DNA of 64,000 nucleotides. It comes from JBDRCU01 sp043821485 (lineage in GTDB: Bacteria > Patescibacteriota > Minisyncoccia > 2-02-FULL-40-12 > IGHO2-01-FULL-4-A). Made by a program: the position numbers and the translations under genes. Positions 17,082-26,488 of this stretch are shown here, one piece after another (within the stretch, counting starts at the first letter, position 1; every line of letters begins with the position of its first letter). The stretch covers positions 21,970-85,969 of the forward strand of contig JBDRCU010000057.1 of NCBI GenBank assembly GCA_043821485.1. Direction: 5' to 3'. The notes beneath the pieces were generated by a model. That model was not told the DNA's origin and searched no databases. It was given only the letters and a program-made list of their open reading frames with translations.

Positions 17082-17104
17082 GTATCACGATGTGGTGCTT
17101 TTTT
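17082..17104 (+). terminator. Intrinsic terminator of the zinc-ribbon gene, conserved with another island
   Basis: GTATCAC-GAT-GTGGTGC followed by six T. The sequence CAAAAGAGTATCAC...TGTGGTGCTTTTTTG closely matches the terminator at 31833-31856 read in its own gene's direction. Confidence 0.8.
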
Positions 17105-17115
17105 GATTCTGGTGG

Positions 17116-17496
17116 CTAGCTGTATGACTCTGCTACATTCTTGAAATGAAGTATTCGTGCTTTGTGTGTGAGGCGGTTGAGTGTGACAGAGATGATATCT
17201 ATTTGCCATTTAGCGTTTGGATTGCCTTGTTCATGTTCAAGATATAGCTTAGCTGTTTTGGTGATCTTTGCAATTTTGTTTGGATTGACTCGTTTTTCTG
17301 GTGAGAATTCTATGCCGTAATCTTTGTCATTCGCTTTGACCTCAACAAAGATAAAGACGTTGTTCTTCTTGGCTATAATATCTATCTCTCCCCAGGCTTT
17401 ACGGTAGTTACGCATCACTATTTTATACTCCATATTTTTGAGATAGTGTGTGGCAATATTTTCGCCTAAAAAGCCCAATTTTTGATGTTTTTGCAT
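17116..17496 (-). CDS. YraN/UPF0102 family nuclease-like protein
   Basis: 126 residues. The UPF0102 restriction-endonuclease-like core is clear: GENIATHYLKNMEYKIVMRNYR, WGEIDIIAKKNNVFIFVEVKA (E...D...E-x-K). This family is conserved in bacteria; a DNA-processing role is inferred. The usual length is about 120 residues. It is transcribed toward the zinc-ribbon island. Confidence 0.88.
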   Translation of the reverse strand: MQKHQKLGFLGENIATHYLKNMEYKIVMRNYRKAWGEIDIIAKKNNVFIFVEVKANDKDYGIEFSPEKRVNPNKIAKITKTAKLYLEHEQGNPNAKWQIDIISVTLNRLTHKARILHFKNVAESYS

Positions 17497-17677
17497 ATTT
17501 TATCAACTATCTCCTTGACGATTTGAGTTAAAAGGAGTAAGCTTCCTCCACGTTCTCGAAGGAGGACGTTTTGCTTTAACTAGCCATAAATTTATTATTA
17601 CGCAGTTCAAAAACTTCTTTAAGAAACTATCAATTCCAACATTTATTAAGAGCGACCGTGTCGGGCTGGTTTTTGTT

Positions 17678-18661
17678 TTGGTGCTTGCTTTCGTAGTCGT
17701 GGCAGGTAAGGGAAATGCGCTTGAAGGAGGATATTCATCCTATGCTTCAAACTCAGTAGATAGTGTAGAGCTTACAGCTTCCATGGCTTCACTTAAGGGT
17801 AATATCGGTACTGTCTTTGATGTAGGAGATCTGTCGAGTAATGGAGAAATGCCATCAGCAACTATCTATGATAGCACTCTTATTGCAGGCAATTTTACGA
17901 TAAGTGATCCAACTAGGGTGGCAGAAGAGACAAGGGGAGACAAGATTATTACATATGCTGTTGAGGAAGGAGATACATTATCTGGTATAGGTTCAAAATT
18001 CGATATTGAGATTCAGACTGTTTTGTGGGCCAATAATATAAGTAATGCTAATTTCATTAAACCAGGTATGCGGCTTAAGATTTTGCCAGTTGATGGCGTA
18101 CTTCATAAGGTTTCTAATGGTGATACTGTTTCTGGTATTGCTGGTGAATATGATGTTGATACAGAGGATATAGTCGCATTTAATAGGCTTTCGGATGCAG
18201 GCGACCTTAAGATAGGACAGGAGATTATGGTGCCCGAAGGTAAGATTACGCCCAAATATGCCGCAAGTTCGAGGGTTACATATAAGGCAAGTACGACTCT
18301 TGTGAGTGCAGATGGATATTTCATTCATCCGGTTCCCGCATCTGTAAGAACACAGGGATTGCATGGTTATCGTTATAATGCCGTTGATTTCGGAGCTGCT
18401 TGTGGAACTCCAATCCGTGCTGTTGCTTCAGGAATTGTCAGTGATGCGCGATATTCAGGATGGAATAGTGGATATGGTCTTATGGTTCAAATAGACCATC
18501 CAAATGGAATGCAAACTCTCTATGCACATGCCAGTAAGGTTTTCGTGTCTGCTGGCCAGTGGGTTAATCAAGGTGATACGATAATGTTGATGGGAACAAC
18601 GGGTCAATCTACCGGATGCCATCTGCACTTTGATATTATTGGAGCAAAGAATCCTTTTTAG
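17678..18661 (+). CDS. LysM-LysM-M23 cell-wall peptidase
   Basis: 327 residues from a TTG at 17678. The frame is open back to 17528, and the upstream codons encode FFKKLSIPTFIKSDRVGLVF, completing a membrane/signal segment, so the real start lies upstream. No in-frame ATG, GTG or TTG exists there; ATT codons at 17594/17597 are candidates. Two LysM domains (ITYAVEEGDTLSGIGSKFDI; LHKVSNGDTVSGIAGEYDV) are followed by a C-terminal M23 domain (GYRYNAVDFGAACGTPIRAV, HPNGMQTLYAHAS, TGCHLHFDI with the H-x-H). It is a secreted endopeptidase or amidase-like hydrolase of peptidoglycan. Confidence 0.85.
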   Translation: MVLAFVVVAGKGNALEGGYSSYASNSVDSVELTASMASLKGNIGTVFDVGDLSSNGEMPSATIYDSTLIAGNFTISDPTRVAEETRGDKIITYAVEEGDTLSGIGSKFDIEIQTVLWANNISNANFIKPGMRLKILPVDGVLHKVSNGDTVSGIAGEYDVDTEDIVAFNRLSDAGDLKIGQEIMVPEGKITPKYAASSRVTYKASTTLVSADGYFIHPVPASVRTQGLHGYRYNAVDFGAACGTPIRAVASGIVSDARYSGWNSGYGLMVQIDHPNGMQTLYAHASKVFVSAGQWVNQGDTIMLMGTTGQSTGCHLHFDIIGAKNPF

Positions 18662-18710
18662 ATAATTGTATTAACAATTGAATAGTTCGATAGGCGTTTT
18701 TTATTGGAAT

Positions 18711-18743
18711 TGTTCCGCACGGAACAATGTTTCATGCGGAACA
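18711..18743. promoter_or_regulatory. Two tandem parS-like palindromes
   Basis: TGTTCCGCACGGAACA (18711-18726) and TGTTTCATGCGGAACA (18728-18743), 1 nt apart, lie between two convergent genes. The second matches the general parS pattern TGTTYCACGTGRAACA at 14/16. A related site, TGTTTCACACGGAACA, is at 19094-19109 inside comM. Confidence 0.45.
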
Positions 18744-18757
18744 ATTAGATGCTAAAC

Positions 18758-20323
18758 CTATGTGCTGACGGTGGTGCGGTAACTTATTGCTTCTGCAACA
18801 TGATGTTTTTGGATTATGTCTTCTTCATCTATATCTGCTATTGTTCGTGATAACTTTAAAATTTTATGGTATCCGCGTCCTGAGACGAATCTTTCAGTGA
18901 TAGATTTTTTTATAAAATTGTGAGCATCAGGCGTTAGTATACAGATATCTTCAATAAGAGAAGGTCCGATTTGATTATTTGTTTTAATTCCATGCTTTTT
19001 TAATCGTTTCATTTGTATGTTTCTGACACGAGACACCTCTTTCGTGATTTCCCTACTGGTTAATCCATAGGATTTGCCAGATAGTTTTTCAAATGTTTCA
19101 CACGGAACATTTACCTGTAAATCAATTCTATCGAGCAGGGGACCGGATAGTTTCTTTTGATAACGGTAGACATCACTTGCAGAACAAGTGCATGCTTCTG
19201 ATTCACTGCCATATTTACCGCATGGACATGGATTCATTGCTACTATTAGCATGAAGCGAGCAGGGAAGGTAATAGTGCCTGAAACTCGTGCAATACTTAT
19301 GGAGCCTGTTTCAAGAGGTTCTCTTAGTGCTTCTATGGCATCTCTGCGGAATTCTGGGAATTCATCCAGAAATAGTACTCCGTGATGGGCAAGTGATATC
19401 TCTCCCGGCAATGGCCATGATCCACCTCCTGTAAGGGCTATTGATGATGAGGTGTGATGCGGAGAACGAAAGGGCTTATCTTTGAGTAGGGATATGTTGC
19501 GAGTAAGCCCGCGTACACTGTATATTTTGGTTACCTCTATAGATTCTTCATAATCCATTTTAGGTAATATCCCAGGCAAACAGCGCGCAAGCATTGTTTT
19601 GCCTGATCCTGGAGGGCCATGAAGTAATATATTATGCTCACCACAGGCAGTTACGAATAAAGCTCGTTTGGCATTCTCAAGACCTTTAATACCGGACAAA
19701 TCATGGACATTTATTTTGTCCGGTATTTTTGTCCAGTGTTGTCCGGTATTTGTCCGGTATTTTTGTCCACGAAAAGGGGATATGACCATACTGCCATTTA
19801 TATGTTCTGTGGCCTCGGATAGGCTCTTAACTCCAATAACATCAATGCCTTTTACTACTCCTGCTTCTGGAGCGTTATCATAAGGCACTATTATCTCATC
19901 AAAGCCATTAGATACAGCAAGAGAGGCATATAGTAGTGCGCCATTAATTCTTCTGACCGAGCCATCAAGTGAGAGTTCGCCAAAGAATATTTGGCGTTTT
20001 TTGTGCTTTTGATCCTTTGTATTTTCTCTGATTTGCTTGGTTGCATAAAGGTAGCCAAGCGCTATGGGCAGATCATAAGAAGATCCCTGCTTGCGGATAT
20101 CCGCTGGTGCGAGATTTACAATAACTCTAATATTCTTTTGTTTGGGTCCGATATAGCCAGAGTTTTTGACTGCTGAAGCAATGCGATTTTTGGATTCTTC
20201 TACTGTTTTATCAGGAAGGCCTATAATACTAAAAAATTGCAGACCAGGAGAGGTGTCTACTTCAACTTCAACTACCAGGGCATTGAGTCCCTGTATGGCA
20301 CCGGAGGAGACGCTAATTGGCAT
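18758..20323 (-). CDS. comM: ComM/YifB family Mg-chelatase-like AAA+ ATPase
   Basis: 521 residues. An N-terminal Lon-S5-like domain (IQGLNALVVEVEVDTSPGLQ; IVNLAPADIRKQGSSYDLPI), an AAA+ domain with Walker A GPPGSGKTMLARCLPGILP and Walker B HGVLFLDEFPEF, and the C-terminal Mg-chelatase lid (FIKKSITERFVSGRGYHKIL). ComM is a branch-migration helicase that helps integrate DNA taken up by transformation. Its ATG overlaps the DksA-like stop by 1 nt. Confidence 0.93.
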   Translation of the reverse strand: MPISVSSGAIQGLNALVVEVEVDTSPGLQFFSIIGLPDKTVEESKNRIASAVKNSGYIGPKQKNIRVIVNLAPADIRKQGSSYDLPIALGYLYATKQIRENTKDQKHKKRQIFFGELSLDGSVRRINGALLYASLAVSNGFDEIIVPYDNAPEAGVVKGIDVIGVKSLSEATEHINGSMVISPFRGQKYRTNTGQHWTKIPDKINVHDLSGIKGLENAKRALFVTACGEHNILLHGPPGSGKTMLARCLPGILPKMDYEESIEVTKIYSVRGLTRNISLLKDKPFRSPHHTSSSIALTGGGSWPLPGEISLAHHGVLFLDEFPEFRRDAIEALREPLETGSISIARVSGTITFPARFMLIVAMNPCPCGKYGSESEACTCSASDVYRYQKKLSGPLLDRIDLQVNVPCETFEKLSGKSYGLTSREITKEVSRVRNIQMKRLKKHGIKTNNQIGPSLIEDICILTPDAHNFIKKSITERFVSGRGYHKILKLSRTIADIDEEDIIQKHHVAEAISYRTTVST

Positions 20324-20700
20324 TAGGTGAGTTGGGGTCTATTTTTGACGCAGTTTATACACTTTGTGCTGGCAGGAATTGCTTTCAATCGCTTCATATT
20401 GATCTCGGCTTTACATGTTTGGCATTTACCATAATCTTTAGTTTCGATGTTTTTAAGAGCATTCTTTACCTCCTTGAGCCGTGTTTCAAGTTCCTGCTCT
20501 ATTGCGCGCTGTCGCTCCCATGTAGTTACGTTTTGGGCTTGTTCGTCCAGAGTATTGGAAGAGTCCATCTTTTTAAAATTTGCCTGCCAATCATCCTCCA
20601 CATTAGGATTCTTACGGGCAATTTGTTTTAACTGTTTTTCGATTGCTTTACTTTCTTCCTCTAGAGCTTTTTTAAGTTGTTTTACGTGTTTCGCGTCCAT
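20323..20700 (-). CDS. DksA/TraR-like C4 zinc-finger protein
   Basis: 125 residues: a long coiled-coil-like N-terminus (residues 1 to about 85) and a C-terminal C4 finger (YGKCQTCKAEINMKRLKAIP and STKCINC). This is the DksA/TraR architecture that enters the RNA polymerase secondary channel. The family is clear; whether it responds to ppGpp is unknown. It is coupled to comM. Confidence 0.85.
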   Translation of the reverse strand: MDAKHVKQLKKALEEESKAIEKQLKQIARKNPNVEDDWQANFKKMDSSNTLDEQAQNVTTWERQRAIEQELETRLKEVKNALKNIETKDYGKCQTCKAEINMKRLKAIPASTKCINCVKNRPQLT

Positions 20701-20792
20701 ATTGCAAGTTTATATTTGCGAGGTAAAGATACCAGAAACTGGATTTTTTTGCAATGTTTCACGGACTATTAGATTGATTAAATAACTAAGTT

Positions 20793-21989
20793 TTATTTGC
20801 CAAGGACTTCGCCTCCAAGATTGTCTAGTATTGAGAACATATGATCTCTAGAATTTGTGACGATTAAGTAGGAGCCGTTACTTGACAAGGTTACAGTTGC
20901 ATGGTCTATGGATTTCAACGGTGTCGAGTAGTTATTGTATCGTACGTCTGTGCCCCTGTGGTTCATATTTATAAATTCTTGAGATATTGCCTGACTTGGA
21001 TCAAGTAGAAACAAATCTCTTATGTCGTCTGCAAGAGTAGTCTCCCACTGACGTATTCCATTGTTCGCAAGACTCATATTGGTCAATCCTACTATAAAAC
21101 CGCGACTTATTGTTCCATCTGAATTGCCGAATAAAGTATAGTAGAATTCTGTATCATTTACTGCTGTTGATATTTCTGATGGAGGATTTAGTAACATTTT
21201 GTCTGCGAAATGACTGAACGTATAACGATTTTGGGACTGATCATCGGAATCAACTAAATAGTATACTGCCAAATCTCCGGGTAAGGGAGGATTTTCGTCT
21301 GTTGCCTGTGTAATACCTGATATTGCATCTGTTTCTGCGGGAATTATCAGGATATTGATAGGGGATAGCAGGTCATTTAGTGAAATAGGCGTTGGTGTCG
21401 GAGTCGCTGTAGGTATAGGCGTTGGCGTTGACTTCGGTTCTGAATCACGAATTACAAAAAACCAAACTAATACAGCTATGATAGCGATTAATAAAACTGC
21501 AGTAATAATTATTGTAGCCTTGGATCCGCTGTTTGGTTTGGGCGGTTTTATTCCGCCGATTGGAGCGCCTATCAGCGGCGGAGTAATGCCAGGCTTAGGT
21601 CTTGGCAGAGGCGGTGTAATCCCTGATGCGGGCATTGGCGGTACTCCAACTGGTTTGGATGGCGGGCCCATAGAAGATTTATCGCCTCCAAAAAGCGGTG
21701 GCGGGCTACCAACTGGCTTAGGCATTGGTCTATGAGATATGTTGGGAGCTGGTATTCTCGGTGCAGGGGCTATCGGAGGAGCCATTGGAGGTTTAGGTGG
21801 AGCTGGTGGAGCAGAAGGTGCTGGTGTTGGAATATTTGATGGAGCCCCCGCTCTGCCTGCAATATCATCACTCATTGTCCTTATTGACGATTGTAATGTA
21901 AGAGGCTTGCCCTGTTGTGGGGGCGGCTGTGGAGGGGCTAGAGGCTTAGCTCCTTGTCCTCCTATTTGTGGTTGTGGTGTATCTGCCAT
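20793..21989 (-). CDS. Proline-rich membrane-anchored protein
   Basis: 398 residues. A very Pro/Gly-rich cytoplasmic N-terminus (residues about 1-155, repeated PPAPPKPP/GITPPL stretches) is followed by a single transmembrane segment (ATIIITAVLLIAIIAVLVWFFV), a Thr/Pro linker and an extracytoplasmic domain of about 200 residues. I do not recognise the C-terminal domain. It lies 43 nt downstream of pnp and may be co-transcribed. Confidence 0.65.
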   Translation of the reverse strand: MADTPQPQIGGQGAKPLAPPQPPPQQGKPLTLQSSIRTMSDDIAGRAGAPSNIPTPAPSAPPAPPKPPMAPPIAPAPRIPAPNISHRPMPKPVGSPPPLFGGDKSSMGPPSKPVGVPPMPASGITPPLPRPKPGITPPLIGAPIGGIKPPKPNSGSKATIIITAVLLIAIIAVLVWFFVIRDSEPKSTPTPIPTATPTPTPISLNDLLSPINILIIPAETDAISGITQATDENPPLPGDLAVYYLVDSDDQSQNRYTFSHFADKMLLNPPSEISTAVNDTEFYYTLFGNSDGTISRGFIVGLTNMSLANNGIRQWETTLADDIRDLFLLDPSQAISQEFINMNHRGTDVRYNNYSTPLKSIDHATVTLSSNGSYLIVTNSRDHMFSILDNLGGEVLGK

Positions 21990-22032
21990 ATATTTTGAGA
22001 CATCATAATGTCTCGTTAATACACCGGAGACA

Positions 22033-24141
22033 TTAGGATGCCTTAGTAAGCATAGTTAAGTTTATTCTACCATACTCGTCTACGTTTTTCACACTAACAT
22101 GTACACTTTGACCGACTTTTAGAACGTCAGAAGGCTTGTTTATCCTTTTTTCTCGGGAGATCTCGCTTACGTGAACTAAACCTTCTTTATCAGGCATGTA
22201 TTCAACAAAAGCACCAAAGTCTAGAAGTCTTGTTACTTTGCCCTCGAATTCATCTCCAGCTTTTGGTTCATATGTAATAGCATTGATCATTTTAAGAGCT
22301 GCATCAAAATCTCCTGTACCTCCTTCAGAAGTTACGAATACCATTCCATCATCCTCTATGTCGATGTTAACTCCGGTTTTATCTATAATGCCATTTATGG
22401 TCTTGCCATGGGGGCCTATTAAGAGACCAATCTTTTCCGGATTGATATTTAATGTAATTATTTTTGGTGCTCGTGCAGATAGTTCTTTACGCGGTTCGCC
22501 GATTACCTTGGTGATTACTTCCAGTATCTCCATGCGAGCTTTACTTGCTTGTTTGAGGGTCTTAAGCAATATTTCATGATCAATTCCCTCGACTTTTACA
22601 TCCATTTGAAGCGCTGTAATTCCATCTTTGGTGCCGGCTACCTTTAGATCCATATCTCCATAGTGATCTTCGGGACCTTGTATATCTGTTAATACCTTAT
22701 GATTATTACCGTCCTTATCAAGCATTAATCCCATAGCAATGCCCGCTGCAGGGGATTTAATTGGTACGCCGCCATCCATAAGCGCAAGAGTGGAACCGCA
22801 AACAGAAGCCATAGACGAAGATCCGTTTGAAGATAGGATTTCAGAAACAACCTGTATCGTATAGGGGAAGTCTTCTTTTGAGGGAATTAATGGCAGTAGA
22901 GCTTTTTCTGCTAATGCTCCATGTCCGATTTCACGGCGTCCTGGGAATCCTACGCGTCCTGTTTCTCCTACGCAGAAAGGAGGAAATACATAGTGGTGCA
23001 TGAATCGTTTCTTAGTCAGATCCATCTCCATTGTCTCTACCCATTGTTCCATGCCAGGCGATGCTAGTGTCAGGATTGAAAGAGCCTGTGTTGCGCCTCT
23101 ATTGAATATTGCTGAACCATGTGAACGAGGCAATGCTCCAATCTCTGCATTTAGCTCTCTTATCTCATCTATCTTTCTGCCGTCCAATCTTTTCTCGCTT
23201 TTTACTATATTTTCATGCACTATGCGATCTACTTCTTGTTCTAATATTGTTTCTGTTTCTTTGAGTTTAGTCTTAAAATCTGGATCCTCTGCAAAGGTAT
23301 TTTTTACAAATTCTTCCATTTCTTCCTTTGTAGTATTCATACCTTTTTTGCGGTCTTGTTTTGTGCCTCCGTACATGCGTTCTTCAAGTTTTGGAGCAAT
23401 AAACTCGCGTACCTTAGCAGCAAATTCAGCATCAGGTTCACTGATCTTAGCCTCTTGTTTCTCTAATTTATTCTCTCCATATATCTCATTCTGGAATTGA
23501 ATGATTGTCTGCAGAGTTTCAAATCCTTTTGATATGGCATCTGCAGTGTCTTCCTCGGATACGATATTGAGTCCTGCTTCAAGCATGTTCATCTTATTAG
23601 CTGTACCAGCAACAAGAATATCAAAGTCGCTTTGTTTGCGTTGTTCGTAGTTAGGATTGAATACTAATTTTCCGTCTATTCTTCCTACGCGCACGCCTCC
23701 AATAGGCCCATCAAATGGGATATCGGAAATCATGAGTGCCAGGGATGAGCCGAAGATAGCTGGTATGTCAGGGTCATTCTCTCCGTCGAATGAGAACACA
23801 GTAGCAATGACTTGAATTTCATTACGGACTCGACTGTCGAATCTAGGCCTTAATGCGCGGTCTATAACACGGCCTGACAGTATTGCTTCGTCAGATGGAC
23901 GCGTTTCACGTTTGATCCACTTGGATCCTTTTATCTTTCCGGCTGCATAATAGCGTTCTTCATACGCTACAGTGAGAGGGAAGTAGTCAGTATCTCTTGG
24001 TCCTGACATTGTGGCAGTTACCAATACGGTGGTTTCCCCATACTGTACGAGACAGGAGCCATTTGCCTGTTGGGCTAATTTGCCCAAAGTAACAGTTAGC
24101 GGTTTACCCGCATACTCTTTGGTATATACTTTTGTTTCCAT
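22033..24141 (-). CDS. pnp: Polyribonucleotide nucleotidyltransferase (PNPase)
   Basis: 702 residues: two RNase PH-like halves (KRETRPSDEAILSGRVIDRA; GQREIGHGALAEKAL-type segment GRREIGHGALAEKALLPLIP), a KH domain (IGLLIGPHGKTINGIIDKTG) and a C-terminal S1 domain (GDEFEGKVTRLLDFGAFVEY). It degrades RNA 3' to 5' phosphorolytically. The long leader carries a strong hairpin (24182-24214), reminiscent of PNPase autoregulation known in enterobacteria. rpsO lies nearby on the same strand. Confidence 0.97.
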   Translation of the reverse strand: METKVYTKEYAGKPLTVTLGKLAQQANGSCLVQYGETTVLVTATMSGPRDTDYFPLTVAYEERYYAAGKIKGSKWIKRETRPSDEAILSGRVIDRALRPRFDSRVRNEIQVIATVFSFDGENDPDIPAIFGSSLALMISDIPFDGPIGGVRVGRIDGKLVFNPNYEQRKQSDFDILVAGTANKMNMLEAGLNIVSEEDTADAISKGFETLQTIIQFQNEIYGENKLEKQEAKISEPDAEFAAKVREFIAPKLEERMYGGTKQDRKKGMNTTKEEMEEFVKNTFAEDPDFKTKLKETETILEQEVDRIVHENIVKSEKRLDGRKIDEIRELNAEIGALPRSHGSAIFNRGATQALSILTLASPGMEQWVETMEMDLTKKRFMHHYVFPPFCVGETGRVGFPGRREIGHGALAEKALLPLIPSKEDFPYTIQVVSEILSSNGSSSMASVCGSTLALMDGGVPIKSPAAGIAMGLMLDKDGNNHKVLTDIQGPEDHYGDMDLKVAGTKDGITALQMDVKVEGIDHEILLKTLKQASKARMEILEVITKVIGEPRKELSARAPKIITLNINPEKIGLLIGPHGKTINGIIDKTGVNIDIEDDGMVFVTSEGGTGDFDAALKMINAITYEPKAGDEFEGKVTRLLDFGAFVEYMPDKEGLVHVSEISREKRINKPSDVLKVGQSVHVSVKNVDEYGRINLTMLTKAS

Positions 24142-24181
24142 ATTGTTTCACAAACTTGCACGAAGTTGAGCGATGTGGATC

Positions 24182-24214
24182 TGGCCGGCCCTTTGCAGAA
24201 CAAAAGGCCGGCCA
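24182..24214 (-). promoter_or_regulatory. GGCCGGCC hairpin in the pnp leader
   Basis: Arms TGGCCGGCC (24182-24190) and GGCCGGCCA (24206-24214) form a 9-bp all-but-one-GC stem about 40 nt before the pnp ATG. A TATAAT on the minus strand (24278-24283) would give a leader of about 130 nt. No T-run follows, so it looks like a processing or regulatory structure rather than a terminator. Confidence 0.6.
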
Positions 24215-24339
24215 AAGCCCCATATCAAAGCATAACGCACCACTTCACACAGAAATGTGATTTATATTACTAACGGGATTATATCACGATTTTTGAGAAA
24301 AACCAGGCTCTGCCCAAACCTCCATTTATTTTATTTTCA

Positions 24340-25596
24340 CTAAGGAATGTATATCGGAGCAGTAACTACTTTCCATTCGCCATCTATCTCTTTAACTCCA
24401 AAGGTGAATTCACTTGTAGGTATATAATCTTCCTCTACCTGCATGCCACAGCATGGACCAATCTCTAATATACTGCCATCGTCTTTCCTAAACTGTACAC
24501 TCAATACATATAGGTCTGGATCTTCTTTTCGAATGGTCAATACTTCTACTGACAAAAAACAGTTAAGGTCGTGACAATAACTCTCTAGAACTTTTGCCTT
24601 ATTGTCTCTATGCTCTAATGGTGCGAATGCCTTCATACCCTCCCATACTGGGCCCCTCAAGATTGTACTACCCTGTTCAAACTGAGGTTCAAATATTGCT
24701 ACAGCTTTTTCGAACTGCTTATTGTTCAGAAAATCGAAGAAATCAGTTAATACGGTCTTTGCAGAATCTATTTCTGATATTGTAAGAGGGACTGACGCAA
24801 AAGATGGAGAAGTGAATTTAATTGAATTGATAGTTTGGGAAATAATACCAGCCTCTCTTACTGCCCATTGAGGAATCTTTTCTGTCGGCATTGATCCGTC
24901 GAAATATTTAATATCGGATTCACCTGACCCTTCTCCTTCCGGACTCTCATAGCTCTCAGTTATTTGCATCCAGGTGCCCTCGTGCATTTTTATATAAGTT
25001 TTTATGTCTATAGTACCCTTGTAATATTCCTGATAAGGGGGAAGTTGAATTCCTTTTTTCTCGCCGATTTCTATTATAGTGCATTCTACTTCGTTTTTGC
25101 CTGCGTCGAGTGGGTATCCGTTAACTTTTAGAGAGCATTTTCCTTCGACTGGCATTTGTAATGCCTTATTCATATTTTCCGGGGACGAATAGACATTTGG
25201 GAGAGAGCCTTCTTCGGCGTCGCAATTTGATAGATTATAATTGCGATCCTCTTCTGTCCATATTCTTATCTCTAACAATGAATGTATTGGTGAGGGTACG
25301 TTCCATCTGTGGGAGTAATTACCGCAATTAATTGGTGGTCCATAATAGTATACATCTTTGTTGTTATTTTGGACCGGATACTTTATCTCAAATCCAAATT
25401 CTTCATTTCTATAGGTCTGCCAGTCAGAGGTGTCTAGGGATTTCATAAATGGCCATATGCCGACAATCCATGAGAGGATAAGATAAATTATCACAAGAAC
25501 CAATAGGCTCATCAGACACGCCTTTACGTTGTTTTTGTGAGGAGCAGTGTCACTTATTGTTTGTTCCATCGGTTGTTCGTTTTGTAGTGTTTCCAT
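24340..25596 (-). CDS. Membrane-anchored extracytoplasmic protein with PsbP-like domain
   Basis: 418 residues. A transmembrane anchor at about residues 28-50 (CLMSLLVLVIIYLILSWIVG), then DWQTYRNEEFGFEIKYPVQ opening a PsbP-like domain, and a C-terminal domain (residues about 275-418) resembling DUF4878/lumazine-like NTF2 folds (LTDFFDFLNNKQFEKAVAIF). The shared opening with the protein at 8614 suggests a lineage-specific surface family. Its start is 6 nt downstream of the NYN gene stop. Confidence 0.65.
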   Translation of the reverse strand: METLQNEQPMEQTISDTAPHKNNVKACLMSLLVLVIIYLILSWIVGIWPFMKSLDTSDWQTYRNEEFGFEIKYPVQNNNKDVYYYGPPINCGNYSHRWNVPSPIHSLLEIRIWTEEDRNYNLSNCDAEEGSLPNVYSSPENMNKALQMPVEGKCSLKVNGYPLDAGKNEVECTIIEIGEKKGIQLPPYQEYYKGTIDIKTYIKMHEGTWMQITESYESPEGEGSGESDIKYFDGSMPTEKIPQWAVREAGIISQTINSIKFTSPSFASVPLTISEIDSAKTVLTDFFDFLNNKQFEKAVAIFEPQFEQGSTILRGPVWEGMKAFAPLEHRDNKAKVLESYCHDLNCFLSVEVLTIRKEDPDLYVLSVQFRKDDGSILEIGPCCGMQVEEDYIPTSEFTFGVKEIDGEWKVVTAPIYIP

Positions 25597-25602
25597 AATA
25601 TT

Positions 25603-26127
25603 TTATTTTATTAAATACTTTTTAGGATTTTGGTCTAAGTCTCGGAACAGATCAACTACCTCTTTGAGCTTGCTTGATGTGCTTCTGCCGAAGGATGAAG
25701 CTTCCACGCGAAGACCTTTATTGATACGGAGGTACTCTACTAGCGGTATAAAGTCGCCATCTCCTGTTACTAGAATTGCTGCGTCTATTTTATCCGCAAG
25801 AATTACTGTATCCATTGCCATCCCAACATCCCAGTCGGCTTTTTTCATGCCTCCTGAAAAGACTTGCAGGTCTTTGACCTTAATTTCAAATCCGCTTTTT
25901 TCGAGGGCTTCTATGAATGCACGCTCCTCACCGCTTTCTGTTTTAATTACATAAACAAAGGCTCGGATTAGCTTGCGTTTGCCAACTAAATCATCGAGCA
26001 AGCGTTTGAAATTAAATTTGGCTTGATAGAGGTTCTTGGCTGAATGGTAGATATTTTGGGCATCAATAAAAACACCTACACGCTGGTGTTGAGTTTCTGC
26101 TGAAGAAGATTGATTTATTCGGGGCAT
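25603..26127 (-). CDS. NYN-domain (LabA/PIN-like) ribonuclease-type protein
   Basis: 174 residues. NYN motifs: VGVFIDAQNIYHSAKNLY with the first Asp, the central KKADWDVGMAMDTVI, and ILVTGDGDFIPLVEYLR. These acidic residues coordinate metal in NYN/PIN RNases. RNA cleavage is a family-based inference. It sits 13 nt downstream of rpsO and close to pnp, consistent with RNA metabolism. Confidence 0.85.
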   Translation of the reverse strand: MPRINQSSSAETQHQRVGVFIDAQNIYHSAKNLYQAKFNFKRLLDDLVGKRKLIRAFVYVIKTESGEERAFIEALEKSGFEIKVKDLQVFSGGMKKADWDVGMAMDTVILADKIDAAILVTGDGDFIPLVEYLRINKGLRVEASSFGRSTSSKLKEVVDLFRDLDQNPKKYLIK

Positions 26128-26140
26128 TATGGAAATTTTT

Positions 26141-26407
26141 TTACTTTTTCAAACCTAGCTGTTTCACTATTTTAACATGTCTTTCAGGAAAGTCTCGTTT
26201 TAAAAGCTCAAGCAGTCTGCGACGCTTCGCAACCATCTTCAAAAGTCCGCGTCTGGAACTATTATCTTTCTTATGTTTCTTAAGATGTTTGGACAATTGC
26301 TCAATTTCTTCGCTAAAAAGTGCAATCTGAACTTCAGGAGAACCAGTATCTCCTTCTTTGGGTGCGTATTTGGTTATGATTTTGCTTTTCTTCTGAGTCG
26401 TTAGCAT
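26141..26407 (-). CDS. rpsO: 30S ribosomal protein S15
   Basis: 88 residues, the usual size. GDTGSPEVQIALFSEEIEQL, then LKKHKKDNSSRRGLLKMVAK and RRRLLELLKR, are diagnostic of S15, which binds the central domain of 16S rRNA. It is transcribed divergently from the Xer recombinase and leads the rpsO-NYN group. Confidence 0.97.
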   Translation of the reverse strand: MLTTQKKSKIITKYAPKEGDTGSPEVQIALFSEEIEQLSKHLKKHKKDNSSRRGLLKMVAKRRRLLELLKRDFPERHVKIVKQLGLKK

Positions 26408-26488
26408 AGGACAAAAATATCACAAAAACCCATAAAATGCAAGTCCATCTTATTGTGCGACACAGCTATATATTGCTATACTATATAT

